From contig LVKA01000008.1 in NCBI GenBank assembly GCA_001709035.1, positions 496,001 to 560,000 on the forward strand: a DNA stretch of 64,000 nt, given 5' to 3'. The stretch's first letter is position 1. Each line of letters begins with the position of its first letter. Under the pieces are notes generated by a model that saw nothing but the letters and a program-made list of their open reading frames with translations, did no database searches and was not told the origin of the DNA. Source of the stretch: Candidatus Thiodiazotropha endoloripes. Lineage in GTDB: Bacteria; Pseudomonadota; Gammaproteobacteria; Chromatiales; Chromatiaceae. Of the stretch, positions 18,477-27,032 are shown one piece after another. The position numbers were made by a program, and so were the translations under genes.

Positions 18477-18776
18477 TCAATCAGGGAGAAAATATGTGAT
18501 GATATCCATCTCCTTATGCGGGATGCCGATAATATCTATGCCTTCCTCTCCAATCATGTAGAAGACAACATGTTCGCCTTGGGGGAAACTGTAATAGCCT
18601 TGACCCACATCCGTGCGGTGTTTGCCCAATTGCGGATTTTCCGCCAACCAGCCAATGCGTTTCTCGAGTGCTTTCAGGTAGGTATTACGTTGGTGTTTAC
18701 TCCATTGCTGTTCAGTATATCGACCGATATTTTTCAAGTCCTCCAGTGCTCTCGGGGTGACTCTGTATCCAGACAT
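18477..18776 (-). CDS. parE: ParE/RelE-superfamily toxin
   Basis: 99 residues with the ParE-type pattern: YRVTPRALEDLKNIGRYTEQQW, then an ENPQLGKHRTDVGQGYYSFPQGEHVVFYMI core and a C-terminal strand block. ParE toxins poison DNA gyrase; RelE relatives cut mRNA, and the sequence alone does not exclude that. Its ATG overlaps the stop of the antitoxin gene by one base (TGATG), which indicates translational coupling. The pair sits alone between the second and third guaA-end repeats, so it may stabilise that segment. Confidence 0.88.
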   Translation of the reverse strand: MSGYRVTPRALEDLKNIGRYTEQQWSKHQRNTYLKALEKRIGWLAENPQLGKHRTDVGQGYYSFPQGEHVVFYMIGEEGIDIIGIPHKEMDIITYFLPD

Positions 18777-19024
18777 CAGGCTTCGTTATCCAGATCATTG
18801 ATCAGCGCATCCATGGTGAAGTTATCAGCGAATTCGCCGGATGTGGCCTGTTTAGCACCCTGTGCCAAATGACTTCGTAAAGCATCGAGTTTGCTTTTAC
18901 GCTCTTCCATCGCGCGGAGAGCGTCACGCACGACTTCACTGGCGGAACCGTAGCGCCCGCTGGCAATTTCATTCTTGATATAAACTTCCCAGTGCTCACC
19001 CAGGCTAAGACTTGTGGTTGCCAT
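18776..19024 (-). CDS. parD: ParD-type ribbon-helix-helix antitoxin
   Basis: 82 residues from the ATG at the complement of 19022-19024, which has GGAGG 5 bp upstream; an in-frame ATG four codons earlier is less likely. MATTSLSLGEHWEVYIKNEI is the DNA-binding ribbon and first helix. GRYGSASEVVRDALRAMEER is the classic ParD/CopG second helix. The C-terminal half should wrap the toxin. An 8-bp inverted repeat just upstream is a likely autoregulatory operator. Confidence 0.9.
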   Translation of the reverse strand: MATTSLSLGEHWEVYIKNEIASGRYGSASEVVRDALRAMEERKSKLDALRSHLAQGAKQATSGEFADNFTMDALINDLDNEA

Positions 19025-19037
19025 ATTGGCCTCCAAG

Positions 19038-19062
19038 TATTCATAATTAATAAATATGAATA
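19038..19062. promoter_or_regulatory. candidate ParD operator
   Basis: tattcata (19038-19045) and tatgaata (19055-19062) form a perfect 8-bp inverted repeat with a 9-bp AT-only centre, 14 bp before the parD start. RHH antitoxins normally bind such sites over their own promoter. Confidence 0.55.
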
Positions 19063-19214
19063 TAAGTCAGGGTAAAATGAAAGGCAACTGGTTAATAATC
19101 CTTGTGATTTTATGAGCACATACAGCAATTTCTGAGCATGGTATTTTCATGGTGTTACCATTTGCCAAGAAGATAAGCCATTGTATATAAAAGATAAAAG
19201 GCTTGTTTACAAGC

Positions 19215-19260
19215 GAGTGGGAGTGACAGGCACTGACTGGCAACAGCAGGCATCAAGCAT
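19215..19260 (+). repeat. att-like direct repeat 3 (guaA terminal bases)
   Basis: gagtgggagtgac at 19215-19227 repeats the end of guaA and is followed by ggcactgactggcaacagcaggca, as after the two other copies but with about 20 bp missing. Only the last 12 guaA bases are present. It leads directly into the second IS91 fragment. Confidence 0.6.
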
Positions 19261-19321
19261 TTATCTATACGGAAAGAGAACAATATGTGAACATCGTGCA
19301 CTCCATGGAATGGAGAACGAT

Positions 19322-19616
19322 ATGCCTCAAGTTGCGATCACGGACCGGTCGCGACAAAGCCCTACCTTTAAACGGCACCGGCCGGAACATACACTCGTAT
19401 ACCAGATCATTGAACGATAATACCCGGAGTTTAGGGACGTTATGGCTATGAAGGGCAAGTCCTTGCCCTTGCATGTGCAGCAGGAGTTCGCCGATTACCT
19501 GAAATGTGGCTGCCTCGAACACGGATTCATAAGGGGGCAATGCACGCCTCGTCACCACGAACAACTTGTCGCCTTCAGTTGCAAACGACGTGGGTTTTGC
19601 CCAAGTTGTGGTGAAA
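19322..19616 (+). mobile_element. IS91-family transposase fragment 2
   Basis: Closely resembles the fragment at 15.5 kb: RHRPEHTLVYQIIER, a stop codon replacing one His codon, then YPEFRDVMAMKGKSLPLHVQ and AFSCKRRGFCPSCGE. The zinc block has lost one Cys (CTPRHHE instead of CTECHHE). At 19617 it joins abruptly to a copy of part of the DUF1287 gene. Non-functional. Confidence 0.75.
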
Positions 19617-19675
19617 TTAGAGTGCACACAACACAGTGTTCGCTACGATGGTGCTTATATATCGATTGCCTACCT
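19617..19675 (+). pseudogene. copied internal scrap of the DUF1287 gene
   Basis: About 58 bp (ttagagtgcacacaacacag to atatatcgattgcctac) match 26029-26086 with only a few changes and encode HSVRYDGAYISIAY. It is joined to IS91 sequence on the left and a further IS91-like piece on the right. Confidence 0.8.
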
Positions 19676-19715
19676 CATGTGGCGGCCACGATGGCCGGCC
19701 GGGACGTGGATGCGG

Positions 19716-19830
19716 GTGGTCACCAGCGTCACCGGCCCGAGCAAACCCTTCTCTATCAGATCGTTGACGAGTATTTTTCCGCATTCGCTGCGCTTATGGC
19801 AGCGCAGGGCAGGTAATTGCCGGGTACCTG
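19716..19830 (+). mobile_element. IS91-family transposase fragment 3
   Basis: Encodes HQRHRPEQTLLYQIVDEYFS then AFAALMAAQGR and, after a one-base shift, LPGY, matching the start of IS91-type transposases from a slightly different lineage than fragments 1 and 2. Nothing recognisable follows in 19831-20102, which is the AT-rich leader of the next gene. Confidence 0.65.
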
Positions 19831-20102
19831 AGTAACGGGTTGATTCGACCCGCCAGACGGGTGATTTGTGCGGTTTCGCGGCGGTTTACCGGGATGGAGG
19901 ACGGTTCAGTGCCGGTGGGATTGGCCCTCGGCTATACCAGTGGCAGGGCGAAAAGGGTGTTAATATTTCCTATACTCCTTTAACCCATCCCCGATCAATG
20001 AAACATGCGATGTTTCATGAAACTTTATGAATTTATAAGCTTCAGTAACGATGATTTGCTTTTTTCTATAGATAACTGTCTTAATTTTTTGATGGAGGAG
20101 GT

Positions 20103-21083
20103 ATGCGTTTATTTTTTGCTCTTTTCACACTGATCATCAGTGCATCCGTTTCTGCTGATCAACTAAGAATCGCGACCTGGAATATTGAAAACCTGGGGAC
20201 TTACGGCAGGGGATCTGATGGCGGTCATGGTGAAGCTGATCTTCCCCTCCGCACCAAGGAGCAGCTGAACGATATTGCCGATTTTATCCGTGATGACCTT
20301 GGTTCTGATGTAATTGCCTTGCAGGAAATCGGTATTAGCCATGCCTATGGCCCTGTTTCTCGGAATACGCAACTTGATGCCATCGTTAAAAAGCTTGGAT
20401 CAAGCTGGAAGTATTACTTGCCCCCAGTTCCATACAATCATACGCCTGATTCCATGTATGTGGGTTACCTGTGGAACACAGAGAAAGTAAAGGCAATTGC
20501 AATCGCTCCCATGAGGGTTCCCCAGGTATCACTTGCCGGTGCAGCGCTTTTTTCCCGTACTCCAGTCATCGGTTATTTCGAAGCGAAAGACAAAGACGAA
20601 GAAAGTGAACTGAATGACTTTGCCCTGGTAAACGTCAACCTGGCACCAGGCCAGCACAATGATGAAAATCACCTCATAGCCATGACATTGATTGAATATC
20701 GTCTGGATGATGCGCTCACAGCCATGAATATTAATGAGAAGGACCGGATTATTTTGGGTGACTTTAATGACAACCCTCAAAAAGTATCCGAAACAGGCAC
20801 TCTGAAATACTCTCCAGCCATGTATTACCACATGGCCTTTAAAGGTTATATGGATTACGTGCCAGCAGACTTTAAAAGCACGCGTATGGACACCGACCTG
20901 AACAGCATTGTCGATCACGTGCTTGTCAGTCAAGCAGCTCAAAGGCATCTATTTGGCAATCGGGCATTTCTCTGGCTGCCAGAGAATGCTCCAGATTCGT
21001 TTGCTGAATGGCGCGAAACTTACAGCAATCATTTCCCGGTTTCGGTTGTTATGAATATCACCGAAGATGATGATGAAGATTAA
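20103..21083 (+). CDS. secreted endonuclease/exonuclease/phosphatase-family protein
   Basis: 326 residues with a signal peptide (MRLFFALFTLIISASVSA) and a strong GGAGGAGGT leader. EEP-fold motifs are all visible: ATWNIENLG (about 24-32), IALQEIG (metal-binding Glu, about 74), NVNLAPG, ILGDFNDNP (about 216) and the final SNHFPV (about 306), where SDHxP is usual. The family includes DNase I-like nucleases and phosphodiesterases, so the protein is probably an extracellular or periplasmic nuclease. The acidic tail EDDDED is unusual. It stands alone and ends at an intrinsic terminator. Confidence 0.88.
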   Translation: MRLFFALFTLIISASVSADQLRIATWNIENLGTYGRGSDGGHGEADLPLRTKEQLNDIADFIRDDLGSDVIALQEIGISHAYGPVSRNTQLDAIVKKLGSSWKYYLPPVPYNHTPDSMYVGYLWNTEKVKAIAIAPMRVPQVSLAGAALFSRTPVIGYFEAKDKDEESELNDFALVNVNLAPGQHNDENHLIAMTLIEYRLDDALTAMNINEKDRIILGDFNDNPQKVSETGTLKYSPAMYYHMAFKGYMDYVPADFKSTRMDTDLNSIVDHVLVSQAAQRHLFGNRAFLWLPENAPDSFAEWRETYSNHFPVSVVMNITEDDDED

Positions 21084-21154
21084 ACCACCACTCCAGTTCG
21101 TTAACCCTTTATAAAGGGTCTCACAAAACCGATAGTTTCTTTTCTGACTAAATC

Positions 21155-21189
21155 AAAAAGGGCTTTGGATTTACCCAAAGTCCTTTTTG
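21155..21189 (+). terminator. intrinsic terminator
   Basis: aaaaagggctttgg pairs imperfectly with ccaaagtccttttt around a short loop, giving an A-rich and T-rich flanked hairpin 70 bp after the nuclease gene. It could act in both directions. Confidence 0.75.
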
Positions 21190-21381
21190 ATAATCTATCT
21201 ATTTCTGAAGATGCAGCAAAAAATATTCACTAGCAATACCATCAGGCACCAGCCCCTGTTTCTGCTGATATGGATTAAAGTCAGAGCCCTTTAATTTTGA
21301 TCGAACAGGATCTCATTGCCAATGGCGATCAGGCCGAAGCTGTCCGGAGAGGATGGCCTCATAGCGGGGCAACAGTTGTAG

Positions 21382-22326
21382 TTACAGGACGTGGGTCAGA
21401 ACGCCCCAGCTCAACATGAGATAGACGATCAGCGGTATCACCGCGAAGGCGAGCAGGGTTTGCAAGGTAATGATCGAGGCCATGGTCTCGGTATCGCCCC
21501 CCAGCTGTCGGGCCAGGATGTAGGCGGACGGGGCGGTTGGTGTCATGAAGGCGATCACCAGCGCGCCGGCGGCGGCCCCGGTGAGGCCGGTAAGCAGGAC
21601 CAAACCTGCTGCGGCCAGGGGTTTGACCAGAAACTGCACCAGGGAAGAAGCCAGGGTCGGTCCCAGGTGACCGTGCAATGCCCTGGGCCGCAGGGCGGCG
21701 CCCACCGCCAGCAGACCGAAGGGGAGGGCGGCCCGACCGATGATCTCCAGGATCTCCTCACTGGGGCCAGGCAGACCGATGCCGCTCAGGCTCAATGCCC
21801 AGCCGATGAGACAGGCGATGATCAGGGGGTTGCCGAGGATATCCCGTGCCAGGCCACCCTTGGGTCGCTGGTGCCTCTCCCCCCAAATCGACAGGGCCAT
21901 GATGCAGAGGAAGTTGATCAGCAGGATCATGAAACCGGCTGCCACCACACCCAGGGCGAGCCCGGTGGCCCCGAACAGGGATTGGGCCAGCGCCAGGGCG
22001 ATATAGGTATTGAAGCGCACGCCCCCTTGAAAGATTGAGGTAAAGGTGGGGCCCGAGACCTTTGGCAGTAGGCGATAGCCGATCACAAGCAGAAGCGCGC
22101 TCAACAGCAGCACTCCCACCACCACGCCGAGTATGGCCAGCCAGGGCAGGCCGTCGGTCTGCTGGCGACTCAGGGTATGGATCAAGAGGGCGGGAAAGAG
22201 CAGGAAGTAGGTGAGCCGCTCCATCCCCATCCAGGCCTCATCCGGGATAAAGCGTACCTGCTTGAGCGCCAGTCCTAAAAGGATCAGCGTCAGGATGGGC
22301 AGTAGGGCGGTGACGATGGATTGCAT
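21382..22326 (-). CDS. AEC family transporter (auxin efflux carrier-like)
   Basis: 314 residues, about ten hydrophobic segments, with the AEC/PF03547 pattern: the LTLILLGLALKQVRFIP start, a YFLLFPALLIHTL helix and the C-terminal GAAAGALVIAFMTPTAPSAY region. Bacterial AEC members carry malate or other carboxylates or are of unknown substrate. GC-rich compared with the decayed stretch before it. No partner gene. Confidence 0.88.
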   Translation of the reverse strand: MQSIVTALLPILTLILLGLALKQVRFIPDEAWMGMERLTYFLLFPALLIHTLSRQQTDGLPWLAILGVVVGVLLLSALLLVIGYRLLPKVSGPTFTSIFQGGVRFNTYIALALAQSLFGATGLALGVVAAGFMILLINFLCIMALSIWGERHQRPKGGLARDILGNPLIIACLIGWALSLSGIGLPGPSEEILEIIGRAALPFGLLAVGAALRPRALHGHLGPTLASSLVQFLVKPLAAAGLVLLTGLTGAAAGALVIAFMTPTAPSAYILARQLGGDTETMASIITLQTLLAFAVIPLIVYLMLSWGVLTHVL

Positions 22327-22346
22327 GGGTGGTGTGACTCTGCAGC

Positions 22347-22640
22347 TCAGATGTGGTTACGTAGACCCAGTTTGTCCGAGTGGGGTTGCAGGTAGACCTG
22401 CTTCGCCATGTAGGGATCGGGTTGGCGCCGAAAGTAGTGATGCTGCTGGCTGACCGGAACCACCAACGGCGTCTCGTCTCGATACTGTCTGTCGTTCAGC
22501 TTCGGGTTGTCGTTACTGTCGATTTCACGCTTCAGGTATCCATTGATGTGATGAAGGACATTCACGTGCCGTTTACGCTTGACGCCACGTTTGAGCGCCA
22601 GTATGAGTTCATTGATAACACTTTCAGATATAGCATTGAT
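22347..22640 (-). pseudogene. YbgA/DUF1722 C-terminal fragment
   Basis: The translation holds KRHVNVLHHINGYLKREIDS and HHYFRRQPDPYMAKQVYLQP then LGLRNHI, the end of YbgA-type DUF1722 domains (often fused to DUF523). The N-terminal half is missing, and a short internal deletion removes part of the helix between these blocks. Not expected to be functional. Three codons of spacing separate it from the AEC transporter start. Confidence 0.75.
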
Positions 22641-22728
22641 TTCTTTGCTTGATATATTACAAATAATGACTGTCCCGGTTCTCCACACCTATTTATAAAC
22701 GCATGGAGCTACCCCTGGGCAGCTGCGG

Positions 22729-23496
22729 TCAAAAAAAGGTCTTCAATCTAAGTTCAAATACCGCTCCCGAGGCCAGGAAATGAATATCCACATCCAGTCG
22801 CAGTTCAATCTTGAGCTTCTTGAATGCCATCCCCTGACCACCCGTATAGGCGATATCATGCCTGATTTCGCCTTCTTCCTTTTCGACAAAGCGCCGTATC
22901 ACCCAGTCAACGAATCTGGAGGCGATATCGTCGCCATATTCCTCACCCATGTGTGACTTCTTGGGTTTTGTGATTTTCGCCCCAAAGCCGTTATCCACCA
23001 CAGCCAGAATCATCCGCTTGTTGGCCTGGTCCATCAACAGGATGATTTTTACTCCAGGAAAACGACTGATGAACTTTTTCTGTAAAAACGCTGCATGTGA
23101 AAAACTATCTATTGCATTCTGAATAGCGTCCTTCACCACACCCTTTATAATTTCTGCATCACCGGCCGTTACACCAAGAGGCATGATCAGTTCATCATAG
23201 ACTTGCGGAAATATCACCTGATCAGAGAGTGAATCACTTTGCTCAGACTTGCTCAATGTGTGCCATTCAGAAAACTTGGGGTCATTGAACAACAAAGAGA
23301 ACTGGCCCACGATGGATATATCTTTTTTTCGGATACCGCATTCCTGCAGGTACATCTTGAAGACATGATTGAGTTCGGCCAGGGTAAGATCCTTTTTTTC
23401 CCTGTTGTCTTCTAGCAGAAAGTCCTCGGACTGACAGATAACCGGACCATCTTTGAGCGACCTGCCTTTTGCAAAATATGAGATATTTTCTTTCAC
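22729..23496 (-). CDS. GHKL/HATPase-like ATP-binding protein, phosphatase partner
   Basis: 255 residues. The C-terminal two thirds show the three Bergerat-fold boxes: VVKDAIQNAIDSF (N box, about 122-134), VVDNGFGAKI (G1, about 169-178) and YTGGQGMAFKKL (G2, about 221-232). There is no phospho-accepting His domain, so it resembles serine-kinase/anti-sigma or chaperone-type GHKL proteins rather than a full histidine kinase. The N-terminal 100 residues are unrecognised. It starts at a GTG 15 bp from the end of the MITE, which separates it from the phosphatase gene upstream on the same strand. The two were probably an operon before the insertion. Confidence 0.7.
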   Translation of the reverse strand: MKENISYFAKGRSLKDGPVICQSEDFLLEDNREKKDLTLAELNHVFKMYLQECGIRKKDISIVGQFSLLFNDPKFSEWHTLSKSEQSDSLSDQVIFPQVYDELIMPLGVTAGDAEIIKGVVKDAIQNAIDSFSHAAFLQKKFISRFPGVKIILLMDQANKRMILAVVDNGFGAKITKPKKSHMGEEYGDDIASRFVDWVIRRFVEKEEGEIRHDIAYTGGQGMAFKKLKIELRLDVDIHFLASGAVFELRLKTFF

Positions 23497-23511
23497 TTTA
23501 CGGCTAACGTT

Positions 23512-23782
23512 CTAGGGCCTGTTAACACGAATCCAATCGGCCCTGCTGGGGCTATTTTTTCGTCCAGCAAGGCAGAATGAGCGCTGTGTAGTTATTCTAC
23601 ATGAGCGAATGATAACGCCGCTGGGCGGAAAAATAGCCCCAGCCCTCCGGGTTGCGCCTGAAAAAGCGCCACTCGGCGTTGCTCGTCGTTCATTTGGAAT
23701 CACCAAACCTCTCTCCTCGCGCCTTGATTGGCGCTTTTTCAGGCACAACAGGGCCGATTGGATTCGTGTCAACAGGCCCTAG
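23512..23782. repeat. MITE-like element, intact copy (271 bp)
   Basis: The ends are ctagggcctgttaacacgaa and its complement; the terminal inverted repeats extend about 34 bp (through aatcggccctg) with one mismatch. There is no transposase. The flanks read GAAC-TA...TA-GAAC on the coding strand, so the target duplication may be TA or GAAC. Related copies are at 2332-2500 and 60323-60515. The element supplies the last ~30 codons of the phosphatase on its right. Confidence 0.88.
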
Positions 23783-25240
23783 TTCGTCGTATAAGGCCAC
23801 GTCGCTCATGCCATTGATGATCGGCAACAGGGTTTCGGAACGATACCGCAGCGGTATCATCTCACCGTTGGCGCTCGTATAAACACCGATCCATGGAATA
23901 TTTCCACTGAACACCACATCGTGATGCTCAATACCGCCTACATTCGACCAAAGGGTGTCATGTCGTGTGAGGGGGGTATGACCAACGAACAACTCCGCCT
24001 TACCACTCAGTTTCAAAGTACGTCGAAAGCGTTTCACGTCGCCTTTGGTGTAACCGGCCGGTCGATTCGGCCGGCTAAGCCGATTGCAGGTAACCTCCCG
24101 GATCAAACCCGGATACTTGTGTATATTGATCAACATATCCATATCGACTTTCCCTCTCGGGGGTGCGGCATGACATGCCACATAGCTCTTAGACAAAACA
24201 ACGAAAGGCAACAACTCGTAAAAGCGGTCCATGGCCTTTTTATAAGCATCCCCTCGTGCCTCACGCAATGCCCTGGCCCACAGTAGTCCCTGTGGAATCC
24301 CCTCTTTGCCGATCTCTTCTGCAAAGCTGTCATGGTTTCCACGCACGTAGAATACCTGCTGCGGAAACCAAAGTTTCAGACGTAGAATCAGGTCCATTAT
24401 GAGAAGAGAGGATTCCATCTCTTCCATGTGTCCATCCATTTCGGAGTGGACGGCATCGCCCAGAATCACCATAGTGGCCTTGCCTTGTGACATCGCTTCG
24501 AGAAACTGATTTTGGGTAAGCAGGGTGAGTAGATTGTCTACCTGGGCGTGCAGATCGCCAACAATAATGGGCACCATTTTCTTTGGCAGACTTACCACAC
24601 CGCCCGGTCTCCCCCGGGTATCCCTGGGCCGCAGCGGTTCTCTCTCGAGCAGGTCATTGACCTTGTTGAGGTCCTTTAATGCCTGTTCTGACGGCAGCGG
24701 CTGGATAGGGCCGCCGTAAATTCTGTAGATCTCTCTTAGATTCGCTATACGCCTTGCAGTGATATTCAGTTCGTCTTCGTCGATCGGCGTCAGGATGGTA
24801 CCTGGATCTCCGGTCAGATCCTTGAATATTAGTACATCACCTTCGTGTGCAATGGAAAAGAGCCTTTGCGCCCCAGAAGCGGGAAGATCCAACATCGCCT
24901 GTTGGTGTTCATCTTCGAGCCCCACAATCAGATGATCGCCTGCAGAAACCCGCACAAAGCCACTGATCCGGGTTTGAAACTTTTTCGGGTTCAATAATAG
25001 AAATGCGGACCCGTCACCACCGTGTGCGTCGCCCACAAACTGCTCCCGGACGAGACTCAGGGTCCTTCCTCCGTAGTCCAGTGTGATTCCGGAGATACAT
25101 TTTTCCAGCGGAATCTTCGCGCTTTCCTTGCTTAGATGGAACGCTTCTGTCAGGGCAATTTCCGGGCATTGTTCGGGATTGCCGAAAACCGATTTGAGTC
25201 GGCTAAAAAAACCTTTGTCAGCAGTAACCTTTTGTTTCAT
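23690..25240 (-). CDS. PPP-type metallophosphatase with FHA-like N-terminal domain (paralogue A)
   Basis: 516 residues from the Met at 25240, chosen by alignment with the paralogue at 27.9 kb; an extension to 25333 is open. Residues 30-170 look FHA-like (GDHLIVGLED, then LFSIAHEGDVLIFKDLTGD). The phosphatase core carries all PPP metal motifs in variant form: VGDLHAQ, LGDAVHSE, RGNHDSF, ACHAAP and VGHTPL. PPP enzymes remove phosphate from Ser/Thr or act on nucleotides; the substrate here is unknown. The last ~30 residues (LGPVDTNPIGP...) are encoded by the MITE. Precise excision would give a stop just after YDE, so the tail is an insertion artefact, and the core is intact. Confidence 0.8.
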   Translation of the reverse strand: MKQKVTADKGFFSRLKSVFGNPEQCPEIALTEAFHLSKESAKIPLEKCISGITLDYGGRTLSLVREQFVGDAHGGDGSAFLLLNPKKFQTRISGFVRVSAGDHLIVGLEDEHQQAMLDLPASGAQRLFSIAHEGDVLIFKDLTGDPGTILTPIDEDELNITARRIANLREIYRIYGGPIQPLPSEQALKDLNKVNDLLEREPLRPRDTRGRPGGVVSLPKKMVPIIVGDLHAQVDNLLTLLTQNQFLEAMSQGKATMVILGDAVHSEMDGHMEEMESSLLIMDLILRLKLWFPQQVFYVRGNHDSFAEEIGKEGIPQGLLWARALREARGDAYKKAMDRFYELLPFVVLSKSYVACHAAPPRGKVDMDMLINIHKYPGLIREVTCNRLSRPNRPAGYTKGDVKRFRRTLKLSGKAELFVGHTPLTRHDTLWSNVGGIEHHDVVFSGNIPWIGVYTSANGEMIPLRYRSETLLPIINGMSDVALYDELGPVDTNPIGPVVPEKAPIKARGERFGDSK

Positions 25241-25394
25241 TTTCAAAGCCAATGTGGTCGCTAGGATACTCCAAACTGAAAGTGATTTTACCACATCCAG
25301 CATTGAGACAGTCCTTGAGGACCGGATATTCATGCATTATCGAGATAATTGTCCGTAGTTTGGGTCCCTGCGAGCCCCCAACTGACATGAATTT

Positions 25395-25939
25395 GTCAGG
25401 GAGATGATGCGTTTTGCTCCACGCTGCATCAGGACCTGTTCTCCGGATGCATCAGGTTTAACAGCAGGAACAGCGAAATGCATGATGACGGCAGGGACCA
25501 GGAAAATAACAACTGCCGGGATGAACAGAGCGAAAAAAGTCCAAAACTCAACGATTCCTTTTTGCCAGACCATCATTGTTGTTATATCACCAAAAGGTGA
25601 GAAAGCGCCTCAAGCATTGGCTCCGACTACAATATTGATGCATGAGAGAGTGACAAAACGGCTGTTATCACCACCTACGGCCAGCACCACGGCACACATT
25701 ATTAGTGCAGTGTTAAGATTGTCTGCGATTGGGAATATGAAAAATGCCAGGGTACCGGTAATCCAGAACAGGGAGCGAAAACCGAAGCCGCTCCGTACCA
25801 ATCAGACACGCAGTGCCTCGAATACTCGCCGTTCATTCATTGCATTAATGTAGGTCATCGAAACCAACAGGAAGAGTATCAGTTCCGAGTATTCCAACAG
25901 GTTATGCCGTACCGCGTGTTCAACGGCCGTGGGCAAATC
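25395..25939 (-). pseudogene. Na+/H+ antiporter NhaD-type fragment
   Basis: Reading on the minus strand gives HDLPTAVEHAVRHNLLEYSE, then LILFLLVSMTYINAMNERRV, a stop, SLFWITGTLAFFIFPIADNL, then VTLSCINIVVGANA, a stop, GAFSPFGDITTMMVWQKGI and HFAVPAV. This is the ordered middle of NhaD/ArsB-like antiporters with two in-frame TGA codons and missing ends. It ends exactly where the broken DUF1287 gene begins on the other strand, which marks a rearrangement junction. Confidence 0.8.
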
Positions 25940-26548
25940 ATGCTGAGATTCACCCTATCACTGATACTGTTGGCGACGTCTACAACCTGTATATCTACAA
26001 CATTTGAGAAGGATCTGATAGCTGCCGCGTTAGAGCGTACACAACACACTGTTCGCTACGATGGTGCTTATATATCGATTGCCTATCCTGGTGGTGATGT
26101 TCCAGATCATATAGGTGTAAGTACGGATGCGATTATCCGTACTTACAGAGCATTGGGTACGGACCTGCAACAGTGAATCATGAGGATATGGTTGCGAACT
26201 TCAAAGCCTATCCATCGCAGAGATTATGGGGTCTTACAAGACCTGATTCCAATATCGATCATCGACGTGTTCCCAATCTACAGGGATTTTTTCGAACGTA
26301 ACGCCATACAGCTATCCGTCAGTCACGATGGTGGTGACTATAAATCCGGTGATATCGTAACTTGGCTGTTACCTGGTAATCTCCCACATTTAGGCATAGT
26401 CACTGATAAACTCAGTACCCAGACAGGCCTTCCTCTTATCGTTCACAATATTGGTTCGGAACCCGTGGTTGAAGATATGTTATTTCACCATCAGATTACC
26501 GCGCATTATCACTATCTGCCGCAAAGCAGAACAGCTGATATTGACTGA
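25940..26548 (+). pseudogene. DUF1287 protein gene broken by two frameshifts
   Basis: Starts MLRFTLSLILLATSTTCIST (signal peptide), continues ERTQHTVRYDGAYISIAYPG and VPDHIGVSTDAIIRTYRALG, then shifts frame near 26170 (VNHEDMVANFKAYPSQRLWG, RPDSNIDHRRVPNL) and shifts again in a T6 run near 26288 to FFERNAIQLSVSHDGGDYKS and LPGNLPHLGIVTDK. All DUF1287 landmarks are present in order. These are Sec-exported proteins with a Cys/His peptidase-like fold. Two indels make a product unlikely. Part of it is copied at 19617. Confidence 0.85.
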
Positions 26549-26567
26549 TTCGCTGGATAGTCAAATG

Positions 26568-27023
26568 CTAGTAAGTTGAGAATAACTTATTGAGTCTGGT
26601 TCCAATACGCTCCAGTTCCCGTATTGAATAGTCGTAATTGACCTTATCCTGTAGAAATCTGGACTGGCCATTGTTGATACTGGAGCGATACTCATCCTCA
26701 TCATCCTTGAGCTGGCTGCACATTGATTCGAGTGCACTGATTACCTGACTCAATATGTGCGTATACTCAATCAAAGAGTTGTGAAGGTCAGCCGAGTTCT
26801 TTAGTGGAAGATCCGTTTTCCTGATACTACTGATATGCGCGCCCAACTCTTCCTGGAGACCCTTTAATCTACGCTCATAATCGCTATACATTGAGCGTGA
26901 TTCCCCTTTCAGGGCATAGAGAACCATACGATAGGATGTAATACCAAATAGTGCGCCGTGTATTTCTGCATAACGGCGGTGAATGTCTGAGACATCACAG
27001 CCCAGGTTGATAAGGTTTGACAT
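26568..27023 (-). CDS. hypothetical helical protein
   Basis: 151 residues, predicted mostly alpha-helical with heptad-like stretches (SDYERRLKGLQEELGAHISS; LSQVISALESMCSQLKDDED). Soluble, two Cys, no recognisable family. It follows a small membrane-protein gene by 9 bp and may work with it. AT-rich codon choice resembles the other accessory genes here. Confidence 0.55.
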   Translation of the reverse strand: MSNLINLGCDVSDIHRRYAEIHGALFGITSYRMVLYALKGESRSMYSDYERRLKGLQEELGAHISSIRKTDLPLKNSADLHNSLIEYTHILSQVISALESMCSQLKDDEDEYRSSINNGQSRFLQDKVNYDYSIRELERIGTRLNKLFSTY

Positions 27024-27032
27024 ATGTAAGCG

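Noticed and set aside
25395..25939. In-frame TGA codons in the NhaD fragment as selenocysteine
   Set aside because: No SECIS-like hairpin, two different TGA sites, both ends of the gene missing; it is a pseudogene.
26170..26295. Programmed frameshifting in the DUF1287 gene
   Set aside because: Two shifts are needed and the first site has no slippery sequence; decay or sequencing error is simpler.
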